The translations under genes were made by a program, and so were the position numbers. From Wukongibacter sp050859025 (lineage in GTDB: Bacteria > Bacillota > Clostridia > Peptostreptococcales > Caminicellaceae), in assembly GCF_050859025.1 (NCBI RefSeq), contig NZ_CP138200.1, positions 5,828,001 through 5,892,000 on the forward strand: DNA of 64,000 nt. The letters run 5' to 3'. Below are positions 8,644-17,650 of this stretch, piece after piece (within the stretch, counting starts at the first letter, position 1; every line of letters starts with the position of its first letter). The notes beneath the pieces were generated by a model. It was not told where the DNA came from. It made no database searches and saw nothing but the letters and a program-made list of their open reading frames with translations.

Positions 8644-9369
8644 CTATATTATGCTTTCAGCAAAAAGAGGTTCTTCTTCTATTATCTCATTTGAGTACGA
8701 GGATTTATTTGTAAATATTTCTATAGCTTTATAAATAGCCGGAGCCGTTGGAGTAGTACCATTAGGCCTCATATTGTATATTTGATTTTTAACATACTCT
8801 ATATCATCTGTGAAATCATTGATAATATCTGTCATCTCTCCCTTTATTCCTGGAAATGAGATAACTGCAATCTCACTTTTTCCCTTTCTTGAATTTAGAG
8901 AGTTCATTAAATCTACTATACTGTCCCTAGCCTTGTGAATTTTTGATTTCATGCTTCCACTACAATCCATAAGTACACAACATTTTATATGTATTTCATC
9001 ACCAAGACTCTCTATATATTCTATAAATTTATTTCTCTTCTGAGGCTTTATATCCTCAAGCTCTGCTCCAATAATTTCTTTCAGCTGCTTGTTCACCACA
9101 TTACTCAAGGTCTTATTTACCGTTCTTTGTGTTACCATTTGCAGTGTAGAGCTTAAATTTTCTATATAGGTTAATTCCCATTCTCCTTTACCATTTTGAG
9201 CTATTTTCTGTACTTCTTCAATAGGGCTCTCATCTTCCTCACTTCTATTAACTATACCTATTGCGCTCACGATGATATTTTGACTAGCTGCTTGTCTAGC
9301 AGCTATAGTCGGGTCTCCACCTATATTGGATCTTCCATCAGTAACCACTATAATCTGATTAATTTTCAT
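8644..9369 (-). CDS. von Willebrand factor A domain protein
   Basis: About 241 residues. The C-terminal half holds a vWA fold with an intact MIDAS start, DCSGSMKS, near residue 134, then the conserved Thr region NGTTPTAP. The N-terminal segment (IIVVTDGRSNIGGDPT, residues 5-20) looks like the distal half of a second vWA domain, so the protein may be a rearranged or truncated tandem. The ATG at 9369 follows GGGGGG; an in-frame TTG 15 bp upstream is less likely. It precedes the kinase gene, as in other clostridial spoIIE regions. Function unknown. Confidence 0.8.
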   Translation of the reverse strand: MKINQIIVVTDGRSNIGGDPTIAARQAASQNIIVSAIGIVNRSEEDESPIEEVQKIAQNGKGEWELTYIENLSSTLQMVTQRTVNKTLSNVVNKQLKEIIGAELEDIKPQKRNKFIEYIESLGDEIHIKCCVLMDCSGSMKSKIHKARDSIVDLMNSLNSRKGKSEIAVISFPGIKGEMTDIINDFTDDIEYVKNQIYNMRPNGTTPTAPAIYKAIEIFTNKSSYSNEIIEEEPLFAESII

Positions 9370-9454
9370 TCCATTACCCCCCAATTTGTCATAGGTTGTC
9401 CATTAGTTTAGTATATGCAAATTGGAAGAATTTTATACCTAATAGAAAGAAATA

Positions 9455-9492
9455 GGGGCTGATCCATAATTATACCATATAGGACACCCCTA
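9455..9492 (-). terminator. Hairpin/terminator between tldE and the vWA gene
   Basis: The stem AGGGGTGTCC / GG-TCAGCCCCT (minus strand) spans about 38 bp and is followed by a T-rich stretch. It lies just beyond the tldE stop. A closely similar AGGGGYTGTC hairpin occurs at 31863-31900. Confidence 0.55.
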
Positions 9493-9506
9493 CCTACTTC
9501 GTATTT

Positions 9507-10862
9507 TTACTTACCAGAAATAGAAAGCTCACTAATTTTTAATGATGGTGAACCAATATAACCGTTTCCACCTGGGAATGTAAACTTTAAATCCTCTCCT
9601 ACCTCAATAATATTTTTCATCATTTCATAGAAATTACCTGCAACTGTAATTTGATTTACAGCTGTAGAAATTTTCCCATTTTCTATGAGATATCCGTGGG
9701 CCGCTAGGGAAAAATCTCCAGATACAGTATTTACTCCTGAATGAAGGCCTTGGAAGCCTGTTATAATCAATCCTTTCTGAATACTTCCTACCATATCGTC
9801 AAATTTCTGCTCACCTTCTTGAATGTACATATTTGCTGGAGCAATTGATACCGTAGATTTATATGAAGGCTTGTAAGCATTACCCGTAGACTCAACTCCA
9901 TCCTTTTTAGCTGATTTAAGATTATGTAAATAGGTTTTGAGTACACCATTTTCTATAATCTTCTTTTTCTGTGAGGCTACACCTTCACCATCAAAGGACA
10001 TAGATGCCACACCACCCTCCATATGGGGATCATCTATTAATGTTACAATATCATTTGCAATCTTGTCTTGTATCTTTCCACTTAACATTGAAAGTCCTTT
10101 TTGAACCTTTTCAGCTGAAAAAATTGTGCTATATGCTTCTAACAAACTGGCTGAGGCTTCATTTCTTAGTATTACTGGATAATTATCGGATTCTATACTT
10201 TCGGCTCCTAATTGCGATATACCTTCTTTTACTGCCTCTAGGGCCAATTCCTTTGCATTAAATCTGCTAAAGTTATTTGAAATTACATCCTTTGATGCCG
10301 TTTTTATATCATCACCATATTTAACCATGACCGATATATATCCATATGCAATATTTGATTTTTCCTCTAGGCTCAGACCCTTAGTATTAAGTAGTATATT
10401 ATGTTCTATCTCTTCACCATATACACAGTAGTTAACTGCTTCTACTCTTTCATCAGCCTTTAATGCTTCTTCCTCCATAGCTTTTGTAAATTCTATCTTC
10501 TCCTTATTTGATATATTATCTAAGCTATCATTGTAACTGTCAATCTTCTTGTATTCCCTTGAGCCTTTGAATATAAACTCTTCGTCATCACTATCTATAA
10601 TCTTAGCATTATCTATTACTTCTTTAATAAGCATATCAATAGAGCTTTCATCTATTTTTTCTGTATAGGAGTATCCCATCTTACCATCATATATTCCTCT
10701 AAAGGATAATCCATATTCATCTGAGATGCTATAATCATCTATTTCACCTTTAAATACCTTTATATTAAGCTTTTTTCTCTTTTGGATAAAAGCCTCCATA
10801 TCCTCTATTCCTTTTTCCTTACCTCTTGCAAATAAAATTTCTGCGAGATCTCTTTTATTCAT
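9507..10862 (-). CDS. TldE/PmbA-family metalloprotease subunit
   Basis: Partner of TldD in a heterodimeric protease of the cytoplasm that processes unfolded peptides (microcin B17 and CcdA in E. coli). The sequence is collinear with TldD (compare SFDGEGVASQKKKIIENGVLKTYL with the equivalent TldD segment) but lacks HExxxH, as expected for the non-catalytic partner. Length about 451 is normal. The start is ATG at 10862, six bases after GGGGG and overlapping the end of tldD by 8 bp, which implies translational coupling. Upstream in-frame ATGs have no usable spacing. Confidence 0.9.
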   Translation of the reverse strand: MNKRDLAEILFARGKEKGIEDMEAFIQKRKKLNIKVFKGEIDDYSISDEYGLSFRGIYDGKMGYSYTEKIDESSIDMLIKEVIDNAKIIDSDDEEFIFKGSREYKKIDSYNDSLDNISNKEKIEFTKAMEEEALKADERVEAVNYCVYGEEIEHNILLNTKGLSLEEKSNIAYGYISVMVKYGDDIKTASKDVISNNFSRFNAKELALEAVKEGISQLGAESIESDNYPVILRNEASASLLEAYSTIFSAEKVQKGLSMLSGKIQDKIANDIVTLIDDPHMEGGVASMSFDGEGVASQKKKIIENGVLKTYLHNLKSAKKDGVESTGNAYKPSYKSTVSIAPANMYIQEGEQKFDDMVGSIQKGLIITGFQGLHSGVNTVSGDFSLAAHGYLIENGKISTAVNQITVAGNFYEMMKNIIEVGEDLKFTFPGGNGYIGSPSLKISELSISGK

Positions 10863-12252
10863 TGCCATCCCCCTTTCTTCCTCCAACGGTCATAGACTGA
10901 ACTCTTATTGCCGGCTGACCTACATTCGTGGGGATAGAACCACTTTTTGAACCACACATCCCCTGACCATGAGCTAAATTATTTCCTACCATATCTATTT
11001 TCTTAAGAATTTCTGGCCCGTTCCCTATCAAGGTAGCACCTCTTACAGGTTTGCCTATTTTACCATTTTCGATTAAATAGCCTTCTTTAACAGAAAAATT
11101 GAAATCACCAGTGGCAGTATTTACAGATCCTCCACCCATATATTTTGCATATAGGCCATACTCAGTATTTTCTATCATCGCCTCAATGCTTTGTTTGCCT
11201 GGTGCTATATAGGTGTTTGTCATTCTTGAGGTAGGAGCATATTTATATGACTGTCTTCTTCCTGAACCAGTAGACTCCATTCCCATTTTTCTTCCATTTA
11301 ATTTATCAATTAAATATCCCTTTAATATTCCCTTCTCTATAAGTACATTTTTCTTCATAGGGGTACCTTCATCATCAATGTTTTGTGAACCCCAAGCATT
11401 TGTAATTGTACCATCGTCTATGGCTGTAACTACATCCGAGGCAATTTTTTCTCCTATCTTGCCGGTAAATACGGAGGTTCCCTTAGCAACCGATGTAGCT
11501 TCTAGTCCGTGGCCACAGGCCTCATGGAAGATTACTCCGCCAAAGCCATTGTCTATAACAACAGGCATTTTTCCACTAGGTGAGGGCTGAGCAAAAACCA
11601 TAGTCTTAGCAGTCCTTGCTGCTTCCCTTGCGTATTCCTCTATATCAACGCTTTTATAAAATTCGAAGCCCATATGTGCCCCTGGTCCAAAGTATCCCGA
11701 TTGCATCTCACCATTTACAGAGGCTATTGCCTCAATCATAGTCCTTGTGCGTACTCTTCTATCCTCTACAAACAAACCTTCGGAATTTGCAATAAGCACA
11801 TTTTGTTCATAGTCAATATACCTAACCCTTACTTGAGAAATAACTTCATCATAATCTTTGGCGGCGTAATAGGCTCTTTTCATCAAATCAACCTTCTGAG
11901 AGTTAAGAACCTCACTTGGTGCCACTAATATATTATGTCTATTTTGAATCTCATCCCTTATAAAATTAATACTAATATCTTTTCTCTCACTCTCTATAGC
12001 TGCTGCGGTTTCTTTGGCTACTCTAATTAAATTTTCTCTGGATGTATCATTAGTATAAGAATATACGCTTTTTATTCCATCGGATATTCTTATACCTATC
12101 CCATAATCCCTACCGGATATGGCATTTTCAATCTTTCCTCCTACCATGCCTATAGATGTATTCAGTCTATCCTCTAAAAATATTTCAGCGAATATTCCAC
12201 CGGTAGAAAGAGCTGCAGTCAGTACATCTTCAACTAGACCTTTGTTTAGCAT
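10855..12252 (-). CDS. tldD: TldD-family metalloprotease, catalytic subunit
   Basis: A 465-residue zinc peptidase of the TldD/PmbA family. The catalytic motif HEACGH (HExxxH) lies in the stretch GGVIFHEACGHGLEATS near residue 242; in E. coli TldD this motif binds the zinc. The C-terminal half has the family motifs TGDFNFSVKEGYLIENGKIG and ATLIGNGPEIL. The ATG follows AGGAGGAG. It is coupled with the tldE gene. Native substrates here are unknown. Confidence 0.93.
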   Translation of the reverse strand: MLNKGLVEDVLTAALSTGGIFAEIFLEDRLNTSIGMVGGKIENAISGRDYGIGIRISDGIKSVYSYTNDTSRENLIRVAKETAAAIESERKDISINFIRDEIQNRHNILVAPSEVLNSQKVDLMKRAYYAAKDYDEVISQVRVRYIDYEQNVLIANSEGLFVEDRRVRTRTMIEAIASVNGEMQSGYFGPGAHMGFEFYKSVDIEEYAREAARTAKTMVFAQPSPSGKMPVVIDNGFGGVIFHEACGHGLEATSVAKGTSVFTGKIGEKIASDVVTAIDDGTITNAWGSQNIDDEGTPMKKNVLIEKGILKGYLIDKLNGRKMGMESTGSGRRQSYKYAPTSRMTNTYIAPGKQSIEAMIENTEYGLYAKYMGGGSVNTATGDFNFSVKEGYLIENGKIGKPVRGATLIGNGPEILKKIDMVGNNLAHGQGMCGSKSGSIPTNVGQPAIRVQSMTVGGRKGDGNE

Positions 12253-12464
12253 TTTTTCTCCTCCTAAAATAATATTTGTTTATTTCCAATAACTTTCTAA
12301 TATAACATGTTGTAATTTTATTCTATATAAATATTTCTATTTGTCTCTGTTAGGTTAAATAATTTTTACTTGGCAAAACATAATAAATGAGGTGTGGCTT
12401 GATGGTATTTATAAAGCGTATATAGAGAGATTCAAGTAGCGCTATATATAATAATAAGTCTTAT

Positions 12465-12570
12465 TATAGAAATCGTAATAAATCTTTTACATTTTGATTC
12501 CTTGAAAAGCCTTGAATCATTGGCTATTCAAAAAATCAAAATGTAGATTTATAAGTACGTTCTATATAGA
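12465..12570. repeat. R2 palindromic repeat, copy 1
   Basis: About 105 bp. It begins TATAGAAATCG and ends CGTTCTATATAGA; the two arms pair over most of their length (TTTTGATT against AATCAAAA around a GCCTTGAATCATTGGC centre). Further copies are at 38678-38781 and, internally deleted, at 25472-25521. A small non-coding element of MITE type is likely. Confidence 0.8.
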
Positions 12571-12880
12571 AAGTAATTATGCAATTTGCTCTGTTGTTAA
12601 TATTTTCTAGTAATTAATATTATATACGATTTTCAGCATAGAAAAAAGCCTTCGATAATGGTTATCACTCTAATATGTCTTGTATCCCCTAGAATTGACT
12701 TTTGGCTAACGATTGTTGCTTCCAGCCCCCGTACCAGACTTTCACCATCAAGTCCATACCCCTGCAGAGCGTACAACTAAAAATACCAACTTACATAATT
12801 TATGCAGTTGGTATTTCCTTCTCTTTAAAATTAAATAACTTTTATCTCATAGACTTTATAACTTATCGGATAAAAAACTA

Positions 12881-13000
12881 TTACTTCTCAGGATCTAAAA
12901 TCTTTTCTAAAAGAGTATCCGTCGAGTCAATAACATCTTGACCTTTATAATAGGTCTTCATATAGTCGTTAAAAATATCTTGACTAATTGTATTCGACAT
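12881..13000 (-). CDS. Possible small or remnant ORF, unknown function
   Basis: A 39-codon frame encodes MSNTISQDIFNDYMKTYY followed by an acidic, soluble tail. Amino-acid use looks protein-like, but AAAGG is too close to the ATG and there is no further support. It may be the end of a decayed gene, since the other upstream frame reads YEIEQKV. Low confidence. Confidence 0.2.
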   Translation of the reverse strand: MSNTISQDIFNDYMKTYYKGQDVIDSTDTLLEKILDPEK

Positions 13001-13069
13001 ACCTTTTGCTCGATTTCATACGGAGTGATAATGTCATAAGTTCTATATTACACTAAAGCTTAGTGCTTT

Positions 13070-15430
13070 TTATCTCTTCCAAATTTTTGTTACTAGAACT
13101 GTCATGTCATCATCAATTCTATTCTGTCTTTTTTCTATTGCCTTATCTAATATTTCATCAGCTATAGTTTGAGGATTTCTGCTATCTGTTTTTCTTAAAA
13201 GCTCTACAATCCAGTTTGAGTTATTCAAGAAATTTTTATCCGCATCTAATATACCGTCAGACATTGTTATTACAAAGTCTCCATCATTTAGCTTTAGTAT
13301 TTTGCTGTCTAAAAATATTTCATTTACTATTCCAGCAGGCAACGAAGAAGTTTCTATAATCTCCACATCCCCAGTTTTTCTTTTAACAAAGGAAGAAACT
13401 GCTCCATTCTTTATAAACTCTACCTTTGCCGAATAAAGATCAATTATAGATAAATCAATTGTTGAAAATACTTCATCTAGAGATTTTGACATAAGTACAG
13501 AATTAATAGTGTTTATGACTATATCTTTACTAAAACCAGCTTCCATCAGCTGTTCGAGCAAGGTTATAGTGGCTATGCTTTCTTTAGCTGCTTTCTCACC
13601 AGAACCCATTCCATCACTCAAAGCAATCATATATTTACTGTCTTTAAGGCTTTGAAAGGAATAATTGTCACCACTTACGGCATTATTATTTTTAGAAATC
13701 TTTGCTATACCAGTATTCACCCTATATTTTTGAGCTTCTATCAGTTGAATCACACAGTTTCCACCGGATAGACATTCCTTATTCTTCTTTATTATTTCCT
13801 TCCCTATTATAGAGGAGACAAGGGGAATTATCCGCTTTTCACATATTTTACGATTAAAGCAATTCTTCTTTTCTATATCTATTTGAAACTTACCTTTCTC
13901 ATTCTCAAGCACTGTAATGTTATCAACAAATATCTTTTCCTTATCGAAGGCTACGTAAAGAGCATCCTCTACATCCTTTTTAAATTCTACCTTTGTAATT
14001 ATTTCATTAGATAACTCATCAATGATTTGAGCTACCCCGTTAAATTGTTCTGATACCAATTGTCTCATTTCAAAAAGCTTCTTGCTCCATTTGTACCCTA
14101 CTTTATATACTTCGTAAGTTGAATTTATTTTATCTAAGAGCTTATCCTCTTTAAGGCATTTCTTTTTTAAATAGGTAGGAAAATTATTCTTATTCAGCTC
14201 TCCTTGGGTATCTAGGATTGTAATCGCATCCATTATTCCATTATATGTACTATAAAAATACTTGTCCCAACAGCTTCTTTTCATACTACAGTTTGCACAT
14301 ATAGAATTAGCTATGTCATTGATAAGATTTGTAACCTCATTGTTCTCTATAATCTTTTCCTTCTCAGATATTTTTGAATATGTAACTGCCAACTCTGAAA
14401 ATGCCGTTGCATACTCCTTTAATTGTTTATTGGTGAGTTTCTTAATCCTCTCACTATACAATCTGTCCATTTCAATGGTATTTATTTTAGAGTTAATGAT
14501 TTTAGCCATATAATTAGATAAAGCTTTTGGAGTTATAATAAATATCGCAAAGGCAATCAATATTTCTTCCAATTGTATAAGTGTTTCAGTTGAACCATTA
14601 ATATAAAATGTCAGTATAGAATTACCCAATATCATTCCCAAGGCCGAGGCTGTTTTGCCCATATCCTTAAATATTCCTGCCAACAGTCCAGAAAAGGCAT
14701 ATATTCCTATTACAACTGGGGCTCCTGTTATGGTCATGCTGGTTATAACTCCAATAGTTACTCCCACAGCAGCTCCTATGGATGCCCCTCCATTATAGGC
14801 AAAAAATAGGGTTAGCAGCATTCCAATAATATTTTTTAGTGAAAACCCCCATGCATTTAACTCTGACAGGCCAAGTACTGCAACTGCTGCTACAATAGCT
14901 ATACAAATAACTTCCTCATTTGATAATACCTTTCTATTTGAATTGTTTGTAAGGGCTGGAACGGCATAGGATAAGATATATGCAAATACAAATACTACAA
15001 TTGCTTCAAATCCAATCATAAATAGATCATATAAATAGAAATCCGTAAAGAAAATATATCCAGCTCCTGTTGAGAATGTAATTATAGCCGATAGAAAAGC
15101 TAATTTAAAAACATTAAAATTTAATCCTTTAACAACATACCTAAATAAAATAGCAATGATTCCTAGTATCAATATATATTTATATTGATACTGCCCAGTA
15201 GTCATTACCCCAAGAGAGACAATCATTCCGAGTCCAAGATTCTTTTTATCCTTTACTATCATTATTGAAAAAAATGCTATACCAAAGGGCATTAGACCCT
15301 CAAGTATGGAAGCACGTCCCAGTAAAAACGCTATTAGAGCCCAAAAAATAAAATTTTTATTTATTATATGGGCAGCTTGTCCATACTTTTGCCCTACCTT
15401 TTTTATATTCCCAGTATTCAATTTTAACAT
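13070..15430 (-). CDS. spoIIE: Stage II sporulation protein E (SpoIIE phosphatase)
   Basis: Membrane-bound PP2C-type serine phosphatase that dephosphorylates SpoIIAA-P and so activates sigma-F in the forespore. The N-terminal third holds about ten transmembrane helices, then a regulatory middle domain with a CANCSMKRSCW cysteine cluster near residue 385. The C-terminal phosphatase domain has the metal-binding motif ALSDGMGSGEKAAKES near 590 and TMSDGILDAD near 735. About 786 residues is close to family length. The ATG at 15430 follows AGGAGGTG by 11 bases. Its promoter carries Spo0A-type features (separate entry). Confidence 0.96.
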   Translation of the reverse strand: MLKLNTGNIKKVGQKYGQAAHIINKNFIFWALIAFLLGRASILEGLMPFGIAFFSIMIVKDKKNLGLGMIVSLGVMTTGQYQYKYILILGIIAILFRYVVKGLNFNVFKLAFLSAIITFSTGAGYIFFTDFYLYDLFMIGFEAIVVFVFAYILSYAVPALTNNSNRKVLSNEEVICIAIVAAVAVLGLSELNAWGFSLKNIIGMLLTLFFAYNGGASIGAAVGVTIGVITSMTITGAPVVIGIYAFSGLLAGIFKDMGKTASALGMILGNSILTFYINGSTETLIQLEEILIAFAIFIITPKALSNYMAKIINSKINTIEMDRLYSERIKKLTNKQLKEYATAFSELAVTYSKISEKEKIIENNEVTNLINDIANSICANCSMKRSCWDKYFYSTYNGIMDAITILDTQGELNKNNFPTYLKKKCLKEDKLLDKINSTYEVYKVGYKWSKKLFEMRQLVSEQFNGVAQIIDELSNEIITKVEFKKDVEDALYVAFDKEKIFVDNITVLENEKGKFQIDIEKKNCFNRKICEKRIIPLVSSIIGKEIIKKNKECLSGGNCVIQLIEAQKYRVNTGIAKISKNNNAVSGDNYSFQSLKDSKYMIALSDGMGSGEKAAKESIATITLLEQLMEAGFSKDIVINTINSVLMSKSLDEVFSTIDLSIIDLYSAKVEFIKNGAVSSFVKRKTGDVEIIETSSLPAGIVNEIFLDSKILKLNDGDFVITMSDGILDADKNFLNNSNWIVELLRKTDSRNPQTIADEILDKAIEKRQNRIDDDMTVLVTKIWKR

Positions 15431-15455
15431 AATAAAAAACACCTCCTGTTAAAAA

Positions 15456-15488
15456 ATTATAACAATAAGTGTTTAAAATATTTGTCAA
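15456..15488 (-). promoter_or_regulatory. spoIIE promoter with 21-bp spacer
   Basis: On the minus strand, TTGACA (15488-15483) and TATAAT (15461-15456) are separated by exactly 21 bp, ahead of the spoIIE ribosome binding site. Sigma-A promoters activated by Spo0A, such as spoIIE and spoIIG of Bacillus subtilis, have such over-long spacers. TTTGTCA on the opposite strand overlaps the -35 and resembles a 0A box. Confidence 0.7.
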
Positions 15489-15571
15489 GATGACTCCAGT
15501 TATTAAAAAAATTTTAAGACATTTTATCTCAGAGATAGACAAAATCAAATAGACAGATTTATAAATCTTAG

Positions 15572-15580
15572 TTTCGACAT
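15572..15580 (-). promoter_or_regulatory. Putative Spo0A box upstream of spoIIE
   Basis: The minus strand reads ATGTCGAAA, containing the TGTCGAA core of the 0A box, about 85-90 bp upstream of the -35. It is a likely site for phosphorylated Spo0A. Confidence 0.55.
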
Positions 15581-15673
15581 CATATTTCCTAGGAAATAAT
15601 AGAACAAAGGCGATTTGGGTCTTTTTGTCAGTTTAAAACTATAATTCTCAAACTATTTTTTAAGTACAAAAGA

Positions 15674-15703
15674 AAAAGACACGGTTCTCTTTTCCGTGTC
15701 TTT
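15674..15703 (-). terminator. Terminator of the tRNA cluster
   Basis: A 10-bp stem AAAGACACGG / CCGTGTCTTT with T-rich flanks lies just beyond the 3' end of the tRNA-Thr gene on the minus strand. The A-rich other side means it could also work in the opposite direction. Confidence 0.75.
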
Positions 15704-15710
15704 TTCTTAA

Positions 15711-15786
15711 TGGAGCTGGTGATGGGACTCGAACCCGCAACCTGCTGATTACAAGTCAGCTGCTCTGCCAATTGAGCTACACCAGC
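15711..15786 (-). tRNA. tRNA-Thr (anticodon TGT)
   Basis: Full cloverleaf on the minus strand: GCTGGTG acceptor paired with CACCAGC, loop CTTGTAA with anticodon TGT, T-loop GGTTCGAGTCC and an encoded CCA. It is the last gene of the five-tRNA cluster and reads ACA. Confidence 0.97.
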
Positions 15787-15791
15787 GTATT

Positions 15792-15868
15792 TGGCGATCC
15801 AGAAGGGACTCGAACCCTCGACCTCTAGCGTGACAGGCTAGCGTTCTAACCAACTGAACTACTGGACC
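15792..15868 (-). tRNA. tRNA-Asp (anticodon GTC)
   Basis: Cloverleaf on the minus strand with GGTCCAG / CTGGATC acceptor, anticodon loop CTGTCAC (GTC), T-loop GGTTCGAGTCC and an encoded CCA. It is separated from tRNA-Thr by only 5 bp. Confidence 0.97.
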
Positions 15869-16032
15869 ACATTAATGAAATCCTTTTACCTGTCGGTAAA
15901 AATCATAAAGCTTCCCTCAAGCTAAAGTTCGCTATAAAGTTTTGTTTAAATAAGGTAGTTTAATGACCTAAAGGTCATTATCGTAAAATTTCCCGCAAAC
16001 AAAATACAGTTTGCTATAAAATTTTACTAACT

Positions 16033-16108
16033 TGGTGGGCGCAACAGGACTTGAACCTGTGACCCCCTGCTTGTAAGGCAGGTGCTCTCCCAGCTGAGCT
16101 ATGCGCCC
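16033..16108 (-). tRNA. tRNA-Val (anticodon TAC)
   Basis: Cloverleaf on the minus strand with GGGCGCA / TGCGCCC acceptor, anticodon loop CTTACAA (TAC) and an encoded CCA. A 160-bp spacer with short imperfect inverted repeats separates it from tRNA-Asp. Confidence 0.97.
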
Positions 16109-16188
16109 TAGTTTACATAAACTCTCGGAGCGTGCTAGGTTAAATAATTAATTATTAGCTCCAAAACTCCAATTGCTAATTTGAATTA

Positions 16189-16265
16189 TGGTAGCGGCGA
16201 GTGGACTCGAACCACCGACCTTTCGGGTATGAACCGAACGCTCTAGCCAACTAAGCTACGCCGCC
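16189..16265 (-). tRNA. tRNA-Met (anticodon CAT), probably elongator
   Basis: Cloverleaf on the minus strand with GGCGGCG / CGCCGCT acceptor, anticodon loop TTCATAC (CAT) and an encoded CCA. The first acceptor pair is G-T, not the C-A mismatch of initiator tRNA, and the anticodon stem lacks three G-C pairs. This supports elongator Met rather than initiator or the TilS substrate tRNA-Ile. Confidence 0.92.
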
Positions 16266-16358
16266 CTAATGGATGCTAGATGTTAGAGGCTTTATGTGAA
16301 AATTTGAGTCTAATCCTAGCAAATTCACTAAAATTATTCCAAGCTCTAACCTCTAAGT

Positions 16359-16447
16359 TGGTGCCGGGGACCGGAATCGAACCGGTACGGTCTTTAAGGA
16401 CCGCAGGATTTTAAGTCCTGTGCGTCTGCCAGTTCCGCCACCCCGGC
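16359..16447 (-). tRNA. tRNA-Leu (anticodon TAA)
   Basis: An 89-nt class II tRNA on the minus strand with acceptor GCCGGGG / CCCCGGC, anticodon loop CTTAAAA (TAA), a long variable arm (CGGTCCTTAAAGACCG) and an encoded CCA. First gene of the cluster; reads TTA, a major leucine codon in AT-rich genomes. Confidence 0.97.
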
Positions 16448-16554
16448 GAAATTTTTTTCATCAGCGACAAGTAATATAATACAACATTTTTCGCTCTTTG
16501 TCAATAAAAAGGAAAAATATTTTTTTATCCATATATAGTAAATTTCAATAGGAC

Positions 16555-17487
16555 TTATCCTTTATTTATATTTCCTTTTTCCCAATAAATATAGCCCTCA
16601 AGATTGTCATAGTCACTTACTCTTATTTTTCTTATATCTAATGCCTTTAGTATTTCGTATAGAATCTTACTGCCTGCCAATATGATATCAGCACGTTTTG
16701 GCTGTAAACCTTTAATCTTTCTACGATCTTCGTTATTGCACCTCTTAAAAATATTAATCATATTACTTATTTCTTCAATTGTTAGATTATAGTTATGAAC
16801 TTTCTCTCTATCATAGTTTTCTAAACTTTGAGCTATTGCCGCCAGGGATGTGGCTGTACCACCTATTCCAGCTACCTCTTTTACCGAGAACTTCTCTAGC
16901 TTTATAACTATTTCATTTATTATTTGTCTTATATCTTCTGTCAAGTTATTCATTTCAGTATCTGAAATCAGATCATTTTCTATATGCTTATCTGTCATTC
17001 TAACGGCACCGACATCTAAGCTTTTAGAATATTTTATACCCTTGCTATTTCCAATTATAAACTCAGTGCTTCCGCCTCCAATGTCTATAACCAATAAATC
17101 CTCTACCACTTCGTCTATTCCACTAATAACCCCTAGGAATCCCAATTCCGCCTCTTTTTCGCCACTGATAACTTCGATATCCATGCCTAGCTCATCTTTA
17201 GATCTTTTTAGAAATACATCCCTATTCACAGCATCTCTAACTGCACTAGTGGCAATCACTTTAATTTCTTTTATACCATTAGAAGCGGCTTCACTTTTAA
17301 ATTTTTTCAGGGCAACAATACTTCTATCTATAGCTTTTTTAGACAATGTCTTTGTTCTATCTACCCCTTCGCCTATTCGAGTCATCTCAAGTACTTTCCT
17401 ATTTTCAGTTATATAACCATTCTCAATCTCTGCAGTAAGCATTCTTATAGAGTTTGTCCCAATGTCAATGACACAGTATTTTTCCAT
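16555..17487 (-). CDS. Ppx/GppA-family exopolyphosphatase/pppGpp phosphatase
   Basis: About 310 residues of the ASKHA-fold Ppx/GppA family, which remove terminal phosphates from polyphosphate or pppGpp in the cytoplasm. Phosphate-binding motifs are DIGTNSIRML at the N-terminus, ATSAVRDA near residue 80, and DIGGGSTEF near 138. It lacks the extra C-terminal domains of the long E. coli forms, so this is the short form. The ATG at 17487 follows AAAGGAGAAG; an upstream frame extension is not needed. Polyphosphate versus pppGpp preference cannot be told from sequence. Confidence 0.9.
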   Translation of the reverse strand: MEKYCVIDIGTNSIRMLTAEIENGYITENRKVLEMTRIGEGVDRTKTLSKKAIDRSIVALKKFKSEAASNGIKEIKVIATSAVRDAVNRDVFLKRSKDELGMDIEVISGEKEAELGFLGVISGIDEVVEDLLVIDIGGGSTEFIIGNSKGIKYSKSLDVGAVRMTDKHIENDLISDTEMNNLTEDIRQIINEIVIKLEKFSVKEVAGIGGTATSLAAIAQSLENYDREKVHNYNLTIEEISNMINIFKRCNNEDRRKIKGLQPKRADIILAGSKILYEILKALDIRKIRVSDYDNLEGYIYWEKGNINKG

Positions 17488-17613
17488 AATCTTTACTTCT
17501 CCTTTGTAACAGCCCAACCCATGTTTTTCATAGAAAGCTTAGTAAATCCTTTTAGAAGGAAAAAGACACTTTAAAGTTTTAAGCCTTTTATAGATACTAT
17601 GGGATTACATATA

Positions 17614-17640
17614 TAAAAACCGGGAAATGATTCCCGGTAT
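17614..17640 (-). terminator. Terminator after the S1 RNA-binding protein gene
   Basis: The stem ACCGGGAA / TTCCCGGT with a 4-nt loop is followed by TTTTTATAT on the minus strand, 10-35 bp after the stop codon. Confidence 0.85.
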
Positions 17641-17650
17641 TATCTATTAA

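Larger units (their letters stand above)
12253..13069. other. Intergenic region between tldD and spoIIE
   Basis: This 800-bp gap has no convincing full-length gene. It contains an R2 repeat (12465-12570), a GC-richer block (about 12710-12778) whose minus strand includes GGTGAAAGTCTGGTACGGGG, reminiscent of a group II intron fragment, a hairpin with stem AAATACCAACT / AGTTGGTATTT (12781-12816), and a 39-codon minus-strand frame (12881-13000). It looks like a site of decayed insertions. Confidence 0.5.

Noticed and set aside
15869..16032. Possible sixth tRNA or small RNA in the spacer between tRNA-Asp and tRNA-Val
   Set aside because: The spacer has short inverted repeats but no T-loop, anticodon arm or CCA end.
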